From the NCBI RefSeq assembly GCF_030766825.1, contig NZ_JASFDV010000008.1, positions 56,295 to 120,294 of the forward strand: a stretch of 64,000 bases of DNA, written 5' to 3'. This document shows, one piece after another, positions 1-8,448 of this stretch; position 1 is the stretch's first letter; every line of letters starts with the position of its first letter. The translations under genes were made by a program, and so were the position numbers. The notes below the pieces were generated by a model that did not search any database, was not told the origin of the DNA, and worked only from the letters and a program-made list of their open reading frames with translations. Source of the stretch: Nocardiopsis sp. CC223A. Its GTDB lineage: Bacteria > Actinomycetota > Actinomycetes > Streptosporangiales > Streptosporangiaceae.

Positions 1-394
1 GAACGAGCTGTCCCGCCGCGCCACCGAGCAGGAGGTGGAGCTGTCCGCCCTGCCGATCACCCCCGCCCAGGTCGCACGGATCATCGCCCTGGTCGCCGAG
101 GGCACGCTCACCAACAAGCTGGCCCGCCAGGTCGTCGAGGGCGTGCTGGCCGGTGAGGGCGAGCCCGACGCGGTCGTCGAGGCCCGCGGCCTCAAGGTCG
201 TCAGCGACGACGGTGCGCTGGGCGCGGCCGTCGACGCCGCCATCGCCGCCGACCCCGACGCCGCGGACAAGGTGCGCGGCGGCAAGGTCGCCGCGGCCGG
301 CGCCCTGGTCGGTGCGGTCATGAAGGCGACCCGCGGGCAGGCCGACGCCGGTCGCGCCCGGCAGCTGATCCTGGAGAAGCTGGGCGTCTCCTGA
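1..394 (+). CDS. gatB: Asp-tRNA(Asn)/Glu-tRNA(Gln) amidotransferase subunit B, 3' end
   Basis: Only the last ~131 codons are present; the gene enters from the left edge (reading frame begins at base 2). GatB is the kinase/transamidase subunit of GatCAB, which amidates misacylated Glu-tRNA(Gln) or Asp-tRNA(Asn). The visible part is the C-terminal GatB/YqeY tail domain that contacts t[27 protein letters not shown] and the conserved closing stretch [14 protein letters not shown] followed by [10 protein letters not shown]. The catalytic N-terminal domain is outside the window. A tRNA-Gln gene lies at 25.5 kb and no glnS is seen here, which fits an organism using the transamidation route. Confidence 0.95.
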   Translation, partial: NELSRRATEQEVELSALPITPAQVARIIALVAEGTLTNKLARQVVEGVLAGEGEPDAVVEARGLKVVSDDGALGAAVDAAIAADPDAADKVRGGKVAAAGALVGAVMKATRGQADAGRARQLILEKLGVS

Positions 395-811
395 CCCCGT
401 GTGTGCCCGGCGCCACGCCGGGGCGGGGACGGGGCCCGTCCCGCATCCCCTAGGGTTCAGGGTGTGCCGCGGTTCCGGAAGGTGGACGCGGTACACCCTG
501 TGAGCATTCGGGCCCCGGCGTCCGCAGCCACGGTCACGATGGGTGACGACTCCGTCGTCATCTCTCATCCGGTCCTCAATCGCCATGTGACCTTGGTTGC
601 GTAGGGTTGCGACCGCACGGTGGTGCCGCGGTCGACGGCGACCGCCCGCCACCGGAACGTCCCGGTCCCACGAGATCGCCGGTCCGCGCGCCGCACGTCC
701 GAGCGCGCCCGGAATCGTCACGACGCGAGGTGGGTGCTCCATGTCCGAGGAGAGAGCGTGTCCGCGGCGATCCGCCGCGGAGTCCACTGCGCTCCCGCTG
801 GGAGGTCGGTA
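395..811. other. Intergenic region gatB to GGDEF-EAL gene with two inverted repeats
   Basis: No convincing gene. Just after gatB, 424-442 can fold as a short GC hairpin (GGGACG / CGTCCC) without a T-run, a weak terminator candidate. 458-500 holds a much stronger inverted repeat (separate entry). 544-560 is a second perfect inverted repeat, TGACGAC-TCC-GTCGTCA, which could be an operator for the downstream gene. I saw no riboswitch-like pattern. Confidence 0.5.
458..500 (+). promoter_or_regulatory. Perfect 14-bp stem hairpin
   Basis: Left arm 458-471 (begins CAGGGTGTGCCGCG) pairs along its whole length with 487-500 (CGCGGTACACCCTG), with a single G-T pair. The 15-nt loop contains the palindrome TTCCGGAA. 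No T-run follows, so it is not an ordinary terminator. It lies 311 bp before the GGDEF-EAL start and 63 bp after gatB. It could be an RNA stability or attenuation structure or a large DNA operator; the sequence does not decide. Confidence 0.5.
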
Positions 812-3517
812 ATGGGAACCCGGGCACGTCGCCTGTCGGTCAGCGGGCTCGTCGCCTTGTTCCTCGTCTACCTCGCGGCGACCCTGGTCCCCGTGGGGGA
901 GGGCACCGTCGCGACCCTGCTCGGCGAGTGGCCCGCCTCCGTGGCCGCGGGGGTCGCCGGTGCGTCCCTGCTGTTGGCGTCGCGCCGCTGGGCGGCGACC
1001 GGCGCCGACCGGGAGGCCCACGCCGACGGCGCCGACGGACCGGCCGCGCTGCGCAACCTCGGCTTCGCCGCCCTGGCCTGGTGCGCGGGCGGCGTCACCC
1101 ACGGCATCACCCGGATGCTCGGCTCCGGGTCGGTGCTGTCCCTGACCCTGGGGGACCTGTTCGCACTGGCGGCTCTGCCGCTGTTCGTGGTGGGTTTCAC
1201 CCGTTTCGCCCCCTGGCCCGGGGGCCTGCGCACCGCCCTGCGGCACATCACCGACAGCTATGTGTGCGCCGCCGCCGTGTTCGCCGTGGTGTGGCTGCTG
1301 CTGTTCTCCCCGCTGTACGACGAGTTGGGCGAGGGCTCGGGGGTGCTGGGCTTCGCCCTGGTGTACCCGGTGGCCGACATCGCGGTGCTGTGCCTGCTGG
1401 TCCCACTGGTCTTCATGTCACCGCACAGCACGCGGCGCGCGGTCCTGCTGGCGATCGGCGTGCTCATCGTGATCGCCGCCTCGGACATGATCGGCGCCGT
1501 CAGTCGGCTGACCGGGCCGCCGGTGCTGGGCGGGCTGGAGCACCCGATCCGCTTCCTGGGGTTCACGCTGATGGGCGCGCTGCCGTGGCTGGTGGAGCAC
1601 CGCCCCGGCGCCCGGCCGCGCAGGATCACCGGGCGGGGCCTGTACCGGTTCGCCCCGGAGCTGGCCGCGGTCGGCGCGGTCGCGATCGCTGCGGTGGTGC
1701 TCACGGTGGCGGGCCTGCGGCTGCCGGGGGTGGCCCCGGTGCTGCCGCTGGCGGCGGGGACCGCCGTGCTGGTGCTGCTGGTGCGCATCCTCGGGATGCT
1801 GGAGGAGAACGCCACCCTCACCCGGATGGTGCGCAACCGCGAGGGGCACTTCCACGAGCTGGCCCGCAACAGCGGCGACGTCATCCTGGTGCTGGACCGC
1901 GACGGCGGGGTGTCCTACGTCAGCCCGGGCACCGCGGAGGCGTTCGGGTACCGGCTGGACGACGTGCTGGCCGCGCCGGTGACGGCGCTCGTCCACCCCG
2001 AGGACATGGAGCGGATCGAGGCGGTCACCGCCCTGTTCGACGAACGCGACGGCCAGGGCGTCCACCTGCGGTTGCGGGTGCGCGCCGCGGACGGCACCTG
2101 GCGGCACACCGAGTCCACGGTGTCCCTGTACGAGCAGCCCGGCGAACCGGACCGGCTGCTGGTGACCACCCGGGACATCAGCGCCCAGGTGGCGCTCCAG
2201 GACGAGGTCGAGCACCTGACCTTCCACGACGGGGTGACGGGGCTGCCCAACCGGTCCTACCTGGAGGAGCGGGCCAGCGACGTGCTGGCGCACCGGGCGA
2301 TCAGCGACGAGCCCACCGGCGACATCGCGGTGCTGTTCCTGGACCTGGACGGGTTCACCGCGGTCAACGACTCCGCCGGGCACGTGCGCGGCGACCACCT
2401 GCTGGCGCAGGCGGCGCGCAGGCTGCGCGGGGAGCTGGAGCCGGGGGCGACGCTGGCGCGCTGGGGCGGTGACGAGTTCGCGGTCCTCATCGAGGGTGTC
2501 CCCCGGGCGCAGCGGGTGGTGGACCTGGCGGAGCGGCTGGGCCGGGTGATCGCCTCGGAGCCGTTCCAGGTGGCCGACCGGGAGCTGGTGCTGACGGCCA
2601 GCCTGGGGGTGGCCTTCGCCGAGTCGGACACCGACAGCGGCGACCTGCTGCGCAACGCCGACGTGGCGCTCACCCGGGCCAAGGAGCGCGGTCCGGGCAA
2701 CGTCGAGGTGTACGCGGCGCACATGCACGACACGGTGGTGTCCCGGCTGGAGTTGCAGATCCGGCTGCGCCGGGCGCTGGCGGAGGGCGAGTTCTTCCTG
2801 GAGTACCAGCCCATCGTGGACCTGGACACGTCCCGGGTGACGTCGGTGGAGGCGCTGGTGCGCTGGAACCGCGACGGCGAGACCGTGGGCCCGGACGGGT
2901 TCCTGGGCGCCGCCGAGGAGTCCGGGCTGATCGTGCCGCTGGGGGAGTGGATCCTGCGGGAGGCCTGCGAGAAGGTCGCGGTGTGGCGGGTGTCGGACTG
3001 GGACATCGGCCTGTCGGTGAACCTGTCCGTCAAGCAGGTGCTGTCGCCGCGCTTCGTGCGGACGGTGGAGTCGGTGCTCGCCGACTCGGGCCTGTCCGCC
3101 GAGGTGCTCACCCTGGAGGTGGACGAGGACGTCCTGCTCGACGGCGGCGGCGAGGCGGTGCAGCACCTGGCGGAGCTGCGGGAGCTGGGCGTGCAGCTGG
3201 CCATCGACGACTACGGCATGGGGTACGCCTCGCTGGCGCACCTGCGCCGGTTGAGCGTGGACGCCATCAAGGTCGACCCGTCGTTCATCGCCGACCTGGG
3301 CCGCGACGACACGGTCACGCTGCTCACGCACACGATCATCCAGCTCGGCCGCGACCTGGGCGTCCAGGTGGTCGCCGAGGGCATCGAGCGCCCCGAGCAG
3401 CTGGAGCAGCTGCGGGCGATGGGCTGCGACCGCGGCCAGGGCTTCCTGGTCGCCCGCCCGATGGCCGCTTCCGGCGTGGAGTCCCTGGTCGGCGGCGAGG
3501 CCGGCGCCAACCTGTAG
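812..3517 (+). CDS. Membrane-anchored PAS-GGDEF-EAL cyclic di-GMP protein
   Basis: 901 residues, predicted to make and/or degrade the second messenger cyclic di-GMP. Residues 1-340 are mostly hydrophobic and give about eight to ten membrane segments. A PAS domain follows (about 345-470, around GDVILVLDRDGGVSYVSPGT). The GGDEF domain comes next, with WGGDEF at 551-556 and DLDGFTAVNDSAGH upstream. The EAL domain has EAL at 680-682, LEVDE, AIDDYGMGYASL, IKVDPSFI and VVAEGIE. The RxxD inhibitory site is absent: the position before GGDEF reads EPGA. Both active-site signatures look intact, so direction cannot be decided from sequence. Start chosen at ATG 812 because GGAGGT stands just upstream; the frame is open further up but looks non-coding. 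In streptomycetes this class of protein influences development; that role is inferred here. Confidence 0.9.
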   Translation: MGTRARRLSVSGLVALFLVYLAATLVPVGEGTVATLLGEWPASVAAGVAGASLLLASRRWAATGADREAHADGADGPAALRNLGFAALAWCAGGVTHGITRMLGSGSVLSLTLGDLFALAALPLFVVGFTRFAPWPGGLRTALRHITDSYVCAAAVFAVVWLLLFSPLYDELGEGSGVLGFALVYPVADIAVLCLLVPLVFMSPHSTRRAVLLAIGVLIVIAASDMIGAVSRLTGPPVLGGLEHPIRFLGFTLMGALPWLVEHRPGARPRRITGRGLYRFAPELAAVGAVAIAAVVLTVAGLRLPGVAPVLPLAAGTAVLVLLVRILGMLEENATLTRMVRNREGHFHELARNSGDVILVLDRDGGVSYVSPGTAEAFGYRLDDVLAAPVTALVHPEDMERIEAVTALFDERDGQGVHLRLRVRAADGTWRHTESTVSLYEQPGEPDRLLVTTRDISAQVALQDEVEHLTFHDGVTGLPNRSYLEERASDVLAHRAISDEPTGDIAVLFLDLDGFTAVNDSAGHVRGDHLLAQAARRLRGELEPGATLARWGGDEFAVLIEGVPRAQRVVDLAERLGRVIASEPFQVADRELVLTASLGVAFAESDTDSGDLLRNADVALTRAKERGPGNVEVYAAHMHDTVVSRLELQIRLRRALAEGEFFLEYQPIVDLDTSRVTSVEALVRWNRDGETVGPDGFLGAAEESGLIVPLGEWILREACEKVAVWRVSDWDIGLSVNLSVKQVLSPRFVRTVESVLADSGLSAEVLTLEVDEDVLLDGGGEAVQHLAELRELGVQLAIDDYGMGYASLAHLRRLSVDAIKVDPSFIADLGRDDTVTLLTHTIIQLGRDLGVQVVAEGIERPEQLEQLRAMGCDRGQGFLVARPMAASGVESLVGGEAGANL

Positions 3518-3590
3518 GACAATTCGTACGTAATGCGGAAATAGCGCCGTTCACCTGCGGAAACGCTGATGGGGGCGCTACTTTTCCACC

Positions 3591-4529
3591 ATGCCCTCTT
3601 ATCAGCACGAGTTCCCCCTCGACCTGATCCGCAATGATCCGGAATCGGCTGTGGAACTCCTCCAAGAGATCACCGGTACACCGTTGCCGGAGTTCACCCG
3701 GGTCCGCTGTGACGCCGCCGAAGCGACCAGCACGGCGGTGGCCCACCTGACCTCCGACTCGGTGGTGGTCTGTGAACGGCCGCCCGGACCTGGGGAGGAC
3801 CCGGACGAGCCCGTCCCCGTGCTGGCGATCATGGTCGAACCCCAGAATTCCCGGGACGCCCGGAAGTTCTACAGTTGGCCCGCCTATGTCGCCAACATCC
3901 GGTGGCGCCTGAGGTGCCCGGTGATCCTGCTGGCCGTCACTCCCACATCGGCGATAGCCGAATACTACGCCGAGCCCATCGACCTGGGATGCGGGGAGGT
4001 CCGCCCCCGGATCCTGGCTCTGGACACCCTCAAACCGATCACCGACCTGAAGGCGGCCGCGGCCCGGCCGGTGCTGACCATTCTGGCTCTGGCCAACAAC
4101 CCGCCCAAGGGCGAGGACGAAGCAGCGGCGCGGGCGCTGGTCGCGGCTCTGGAGAGCCTCGATAAGTCGTCATCCCGGTTGTACGCTGACTATGCGGTCG
4201 CGGCCTTCGAGGCCACGGCCCCCGGAATCCTGGAGAAGTTCATGAAGCTGAAGGACGACTACGAGTACAAGTCCGAGTTGATGGGACGCCCCTTCCGCGA
4301 GGGCCAGGCCAAAGGCAAGGCCGAGGGCAAGGCCGAGGGTAAGGCCGAGGGCAAGGCCGAGGCGGTGCTCACCGTGCTCAGGGCCCAGGGGGTCGAGGTT
4401 TCCGAAGAGGCCCGGGAACGGATCGAGGGCGAGACCGATCTGGACCTGCTGGACACCTGGCTGGGTAGGGCCGTCCGCGCCGAGCGGGTCGAGGACGTCT
4501 TCGATGAGTGTTCCGTCGAGACTCGTTAA
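3591..4529 (+). CDS. Rpn-like/PD-(D/E)XK-type putative nuclease with KAEG repeat
   Basis: 312 residues. It resembles a widespread actinomycete family of unknown function that looks like Rpn/YhgA-type PD-(D/E)XK proteins. Visible clues are SDSVVV (D56), then PVLAIMVEPQ (E83, Q85) and RKFYSWPAY (K92), matching the usual pattern of an Asp, then E-x-Q and Lys followed by WP-Y. The E-x-Q step reads EPQ. The C-terminal third has a KAEGKAEG tract and a helical tail ending in a tetratricopeptide-like LDLLDTWLGRAV segment, as in Rpn C-termini. Start ATG 3591 has no clear Shine-Dalgarno sequence. A terminator follows directly. Function as a DNA endonuclease is an inference from family shape only; such genes are often duplicated and mobile. 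Confidence 0.65.
   Translation: MPSYQHEFPLDLIRNDPESAVELLQEITGTPLPEFTRVRCDAAEATSTAVAHLTSDSVVVCERPPGPGEDPDEPVPVLAIMVEPQNSRDARKFYSWPAYVANIRWRLRCPVILLAVTPTSAIAEYYAEPIDLGCGEVRPRILALDTLKPITDLKAAAARPVLTILALANNPPKGEDEAAARALVAALESLDKSSSRLYADYAVAAFEATAPGILEKFMKLKDDYEYKSELMGRPFREGQAKGKAEGKAEGKAEGKAEAVLTVLRAQGVEVSEEARERIEGETDLDLLDTWLGRAVRAERVEDVFDECSVETR
4314..4361 (+). repeat. 12-bp minisatellite coding for KAEG repeats
   Basis: Four back-to-back copies of GGCAAGGCCGAG (third copy has one change, GGT), at 4314, 4326, 4338 and 4350, inside the Rpn-like gene. Being a multiple of three, copy-number change would lengthen or shorten the linker without breaking the frame. Confidence 0.95.
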
Positions 4530-4554
4530 GGACGGCTAACGATCGGACCGCAGG

Positions 4555-4597
4555 GCCCCTGTTACGTGTTCTCCGTTACATGTAACGGGGGCTTTTT
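4555..4597 (+). terminator. Rho-independent terminator of the Rpn-like gene
   Basis: GCCCCTGTTAC (4555-4565) pairs with GTAACGGGGGC (4582-4592), 11 bp with one G-T pair, followed by TTTTT. It isolates the Rpn-like gene from the ilv operon. Confidence 0.9.
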
Positions 4598-4658
4598 GTG
4601 CGTTCGTGCTGTTCCGCAGGGCTTCCGTGGGGCGTCGGCGGCCGCATGCTGACATGCA

Positions 4659-4677
4659 TGTCTCAATATTTGAGACA
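4659..4677. promoter_or_regulatory. Palindromic operator upstream of ilvB
   Basis: TGTCTCAATATTTGAGACA is a 19-bp palindrome (8-bp arms around TAT). It stands 52 bp before the ilvB leader peptide. The same TGTCYCA-N5-TGRGACA pattern occurs upstream of the 30-codon ORF, leuB and cimA in this window. An IclR-family regulator of the NdgR/LtbR type is encoded at 31.5 kb and is the obvious candidate binder; that link is inferred. Confidence 0.75.
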
Positions 4678-4728
4678 ATGTGAAGTTCTGGTTGACGGGT
4701 GGACGTGTCTTCGGCCAAGGTTGGGAGC

Positions 4729-4779
4729 GTGAAGAGCAACTCCCTGATTCTCGTACTTGGTCGGCGCGCAGCCCACTGA
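4729..4779 (+). CDS. ilvB operon leader peptide
   Basis: A 16-codon ORF starting at GTG reads MKSNSLILVLGRRAAH. Residues 6-10 (LILVL) are five consecutive branched-chain amino acids. Actinobacterial ilvB transcripts are known to begin with leader peptides of the type ...ILVLG..., which sense charged Ile/Leu/Val tRNAs by ribosome stalling. The purine-rich GGTTGGGAG just upstream can serve as ribosome binding site. The end of the ORF forms the first arm of the hairpin at 4763-4798, and a T-rich terminator follows, as expected for transcription attenuation. Confidence 0.88.
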   Translation: MKSNSLILVLGRRAAH

Positions 4780-4833
4780 GTCACTTCTGCTGCGCGCCAC
4801 CCCTCGACCGCCACGGGCGGTGGGGGTTTTTTT
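4763..4833 (+). promoter_or_regulatory. ilvB attenuator: hairpin plus terminator
   Basis: GGCGCGCAGC (4763-4772, inside the leader ORF) pairs perfectly with GCTGCGCGCC (4789-4798). The terminator hairpin follows: ACCGCC (4807-4812) with GGCGGT (4816-4821), extended by CCCC/GGGG around a bulge, then TTTTTTT at 4827-4833. A ribosome stalled on the branched-chain codons just before 4763 would change which stems can form. The competing antiterminator pairing was not worked out. Confidence 0.85.
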
Positions 4834-4917
4834 ATTGCCGTACCAGGCCACGACGAGTCAGACCCACCACCAACCAGAGCCTCCGTGCCGCTCTGGGCCC
4901 TCGCTAAGGATCTTGAG

Positions 4918-6678
4918 ATGACCGAGCAGATGACCGGCGCACAATCGCTGATCAGGTCGTTGGAGCAGGTCGGTGTCGACACCGTCTTCGGGATTCCCGG
5001 CGGCGCGATCCTCCCCGCCTACGACCCCCTCTACGACTCCGCGAAGGTGCGGCACATCCTCATGCGCCACGAGCAGGGCGCCGGTCACGCGGCAGAGGGC
5101 TACGCCTACGCCACCGGCCGACCCGGGGTCTGTATGGCCACCAGCGGTCCCGGTGCCACCAACCTGGTCACGCCGCTGGCGGACGCCTACATGGACTCGG
5201 TCCCGATGGTCGCCATCACCGGCCAGGTCGCCTCCCCGATGATCGGCACGGACGCCTTCCAGGAGGCGGACATCTGCGGCATCACGATGCCGATCACCAA
5301 GCACAACTTCCTGGTCAAGGACGTGCGCGACATCCCCCGCACGGTCGCCGAGGCGTTCCACATCGCCTCCAGCGGCCGCCCCGGCCCGGTCCTGGTCGAC
5401 ATCTCCAAGGACGCGCTCCAGGCGGGCGCCGAGTTCGTCTGGCCCGAGCGCCTGGACCTGCCCGGCTACCGCCCGGTCACCAAGCCGCACGGCAAGCAGG
5501 TCCGCGAGGCCGCCCGGATGATCCTCGACGCCAAGCGCCCGGTCCTGTACGTCGGCGGCGGCGTGCTGCGCGCCGGCGCCGCGGCCGAGCTGCGGGTCCT
5601 GGCCGAGCTGACCGGCGTCCCCGTCGTCACCACGCTGATGGCCCGCGGCGTCTTCCCCGGCAGCCACCCCCAGTTCGTCGGCATGCCGGGCATGCACGGC
5701 GACGTCGCCGCCGTCGGCGCCCTCCAGAAGGCCGACCTCATCGTCGCCCTGGGCGCCCGGTTCGACGACCGCGTCACCGGCCGGCTGGACAGCTTCGCCC
5801 CCGACGCCAAGATCGTCCACGCCGACATCGACCCGGCCGAGATCTCCAAGAACCGCCACGCCGACGTCCCCATCGTCGGCGACTGCCGCGAGGTGCTCGC
5901 CGACCTGGTCGTCGCGGTCCGCGGCGACCAGGAGAAGGGCCGCACCGGGGACTACGCGGCCTGGTGGCAGCAGCTCGACCGCCTGCGGGAGACCTACCCC
6001 AAGGGCTACGACGTCCCCGACGACGGCACCCTGTCCCCGCAGATGGTCATCGAGCGGCTGGGCAAGGTCGTCGGCCCCGAGGCCACCTACGTCGCTGGTG
6101 TGGGCCAGCACCAGATGTGGGCCGCCCAGTTCATCGACTACGAGCGCCCCGGCGCGTTCGTCAACTCCGGCGGCCTGGGCACCATGGGCTTCTCCGTCCC
6201 CGCCGCGCTGGGCGCCAAGGTCGGCGACCCGGACCGCGCGGTCTGGTCGATCGACGGCGACGGCTGCTTCCAGATGACCAACCAGGAGCTGGCCACCTGC
6301 GCCATCGAGGGCATCCCGATCAAGGTCGCCGTGGTCAACAACGGCAACCTGGGCATGGTCCGGCAGTGGCAGACCCTGTTCTACGAGGGCCGCTACTCCA
6401 ACACCGACCTACAGACCTCTCCCCGTGACGAGAAGGTCCGCATTCCGGACTTCGTCAAGCTGTCGGAGGCGTACGGTTGTGTCGGCCTGCGGTGCGAGCG
6501 CGCCGAGGACGTCGACGCCACCATCGAGAAGGCCATGGCGATCGACGACGTCCCCGTCGTCGTCGACTTCACGGTCAACCACGACGCGATGGTCTGGCCG
6601 ATGGTCGGGCCCGGCGTCAGCAACGACAACATCCAGTACGCGCGCGACATGGCGCCGAGCTGGGACACCGAGGACTAA
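4918..6678 (+). CDS. ilvB: Acetolactate synthase large (catalytic) subunit
   Basis: 586 residues. This thiamine-diphosphate enzyme condenses two pyruvates to acetolactate, or pyruvate with 2-oxobutyrate, the first common step of valine, leucine and isoleucine synthesis. It has the expected three domains: the N-terminal Pyr domain with GIPGGAILP and [13 protein letters not shown] (catalytic Glu 52), a central domain, and the C-terminal PP domain with GDG at 447-449 and [16 protein letters not shown] 4918 was chosen because AAGGA lies seven bases upstream; an in-frame GTG at 4885 lacks this. First gene of ilvBNC, preceded by an operator and an attenuator. Confidence 0.98.
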   Translation: MTEQMTGAQSLIRSLEQVGVDTVFGIPGGAILPAYDPLYDSAKVRHILMRHEQGAGHAAEGYAYATGRPGVCMATSGPGATNLVTPLADAYMDSVPMVAITGQVASPMIGTDAFQEADICGITMPITKHNFLVKDVRDIPRTVAEAFHIASSGRPGPVLVDISKDALQAGAEFVWPERLDLPGYRPVTKPHGKQVREAARMILDAKRPVLYVGGGVLRAGAAAELRVLAELTGVPVVTTLMARGVFPGSHPQFVGMPGMHGDVAAVGALQKADLIVALGARFDDRVTGRLDSFAPDAKIVHADIDPAEISKNRHADVPIVGDCREVLADLVVAVRGDQEKGRTGDYAAWWQQLDRLRETYPKGYDVPDDGTLSPQMVIERLGKVVGPEATYVAGVGQHQMWAAQFIDYERPGAFVNSGGLGTMGFSVPAALGAKVGDPDRAVWSIDGDGCFQMTNQELATCAIEGIPIKVAVVNNGNLGMVRQWQTLFYEGRYSNTDLQTSPRDEKVRIPDFVKLSEAYGCVGLRCERAEDVDATIEKAMAIDDVPVVVDFTVNHDAMVWPMVGPGVSNDNIQYARDMAPSWDTED

Positions 6679-6697
6679 GAGGAGCAGGTCGACCACC

Positions 6698-7222
6698 ATG
6701 AGCCGTCACACGCTTTCCGTTCTGGTGGAGGACACTCCGGGCATCCTCGCCCGCGCCTCTGCCCTCTTCTCCCGCCGCGGGTTCAACATCGACTCGCTCA
6801 GCGTCAGCACCACCGAGTATCCGGGCCTGTCCAGGATGACGATCGTGGTCAACTGCGACCTCCACCCCTTGGAGCAGGTGACCAAACAGCTCAACAAGCT
6901 GATCAACGTCGTCAAGATCGTGGAGATGGACACCACCGCGTCGGTCCAGCGCGAGCTGCTGCTCGTGAAGGTCAAGGCCGACGCGTCGAGCCGCACCCAT
7001 GTGCTTCAGACGGCCGAGCTGTTCCGCGCGCACGTCGTGGACGTCAGCCCGGACGTCGTCGTCATCGAGGCCACCGGCGACCCCGAGAAACTCGATGCCC
7101 TGGTGAAGAACCTGGAGCCGTTCGGCATCCGGGAACTGGTCAAGTCAGGGCTGGTCGCCCTGGGGCGCGGGCCGCGGTCGATCACCGACCGTTCCCTGCG
7201 GGCGGTCGAACGCACCGCCTGA
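6698..7222 (+). CDS. ilvN: Acetolactate synthase regulatory subunit
   Basis: 174 residues, 19 bp behind ilvB. An N-terminal ACT domain ([23 protein letters not shown], residues 4-80) binds valine and confers feedback control. The C-terminal domain ([10 protein letters not shown]... and [32 protein letters not shown]) activates the catalytic subunit. ATG 6698 is preceded by AGAGGAG. The size matches the short bacterial IlvH/IlvN form. Gene and product partner IlvB directly. Confidence 0.97.
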   Translation: MSRHTLSVLVEDTPGILARASALFSRRGFNIDSLSVSTTEYPGLSRMTIVVNCDLHPLEQVTKQLNKLINVVKIVEMDTTASVQRELLLVKVKADASSRTHVLQTAELFRAHVVDVSPDVVVIEATGDPEKLDALVKNLEPFGIRELVKSGLVALGRGPRSITDRSLRAVERTA

Positions 7223-7296
7223 GGATCCCGGTGCCCGGACACGGCCGGGTGCCCCCGCGTCCCCCAACGAATGTGAAGAACAAGGAGCAACCCCAA

Positions 7297-8292
7297 GTGG
7301 CAGCACAGATGTACTACGACGACGCCGCGGACCTCGGGCTCATCCAGAGCAAGAAGGTCGCCGTGATCGGTTACGGCAGCCAGGGCCACGCGCACGCGCT
7401 GTCGCTGCGGGACTCGGGCGTCGACGTTCGGATCGGCCTGGCCGAGGGCTCCAAGAGCCGCGCCAAGGCCGAGGAGGAGGGCCTGCGCGTCCTCACCCCG
7501 GCGGAGGCCACCCGCGAGGCCGACGTCATCATGATCCTGGTCCCGGACCACATCCACCGCGACCTGTACGCCGCGGAGATCGAGCCCAACCTGGAGCCGG
7601 GCAACGCCCTGTTCTTCGGCCACGGGTTCAGTATCCGCTACGGGTTCATCACCCCGCCCGAGGGCGTGGACGTCGCCATGGTCGCCCCCAAGGGCCCGGG
7701 CCACCTGGTCCGCCGCCAGTTCGAGGCCGGGCGCGGCGTGCCCTGCCTGGTCGCGGTCGAGAAGGACGCCAGCGGGCAGGCCTGGGACCTGGCGCTGTCG
7801 TGGGCCAAGGGCATCGGCGGCACCAAGGCGGGCGTCATCAAGACCACGTTCAAGGAGGAGACCGAGACCGACCTGTTCGGTGAGCAGGCCGTGCTGTGCG
7901 GCGGCGCCGAGGAGCTGGTCAAGGCCGGTTTCGCCACCCTGGTCGAGGCGGGCTACCAGCCCGAGGTCGCCTACTTCGAGTGCCTGCACGAGCTGAAGCT
8001 CATCGTCGACCTCATGTACGAGGGCGGCATCTCCAAGATGAACTGGTCGGTGTCGGACAACGCCGAGTACGGCGGTTACACCCGCGGTCCGCGCGTCATC
8101 ACCGGCCAGACCCGCGAGGAGATGCGCAAGATCCTGCGCGAGATCCAGGACGGCTCCTACGCCAAGGAGCTCATGGACGAGTTCGACGCGGGGCAGCCGA
8201 CGTTCACCAAGCGCCGCGAGGCCGAGCAGGGCGAGCAGATCGAGAAGGTGGGCGCCGAGCTGCGCCCGCTGATGAGCTGGCTCAAGGGCTGA
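7297..8292 (+). CDS. ilvC: Ketol-acid reductoisomerase (NADP-type class I)
   Basis: 331 residues. It isomerises and reduces acetolactate or acetohydroxybutyrate to the dihydroxy acid, the second common branched-chain step. The Rossmann motif is [13 protein letters not shown], followed by a loop with Ser/Lys/Arg (GSKSRAK) typical of NADPH binding. The knotted C-terminal domain has the metal ligands in [19 protein letters not shown] (D and E) and the [14 protein letters not shown] and SDNAEYG segments. GTG 7297 is chosen because AAGGAG lies just upstream; ATG 7309 is a less likely alternative. Third gene of ilvBNC; a hairpin ends the operon. Confidence 0.97.
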   Translation: MAAQMYYDDAADLGLIQSKKVAVIGYGSQGHAHALSLRDSGVDVRIGLAEGSKSRAKAEEEGLRVLTPAEATREADVIMILVPDHIHRDLYAAEIEPNLEPGNALFFGHGFSIRYGFITPPEGVDVAMVAPKGPGHLVRRQFEAGRGVPCLVAVEKDASGQAWDLALSWAKGIGGTKAGVIKTTFKEETETDLFGEQAVLCGGAEELVKAGFATLVEAGYQPEVAYFECLHELKLIVDLMYEGGISKMNWSVSDNAEYGGYTRGPRVITGQTREEMRKILREIQDGSYAKELMDEFDAGQPTFTKRREAEQGEQIEKVGAELRPLMSWLKG

Positions 8293-8310
8293 GCGGAGTC
8301 CTCGTGAGGT

Positions 8311-8340
8311 GGGGGTGGGTGGCTACGACCACCCGCCCCC
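8311..8340 (+). terminator. Hairpin after ilvC
   Basis: GGGGGTGGGTGG (8311-8322) pairs with CCACCCGCCCCC (8329-8340), a 12-bp stem with one T-G pair and loop CTACGA. There is no T-run, as is common for actinobacterial terminators. Confidence 0.75.
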
Positions 8341-8448
8341 ATCGGGCTTCCCTACCATCGCAGTAGACTTTGTTCCGGCCGTCCTCACCCGATCTCGGTA
8401 GGGCTTGACCTGCGTGAATCGGGACGCACCACCCGAAAAGGAACCCCT

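Noticed and set aside
395..811. A c-di-GMP riboswitch before the GGDEF-EAL gene
   Set aside because: No GEMM-like conserved pieces could be seen; only generic inverted repeats.
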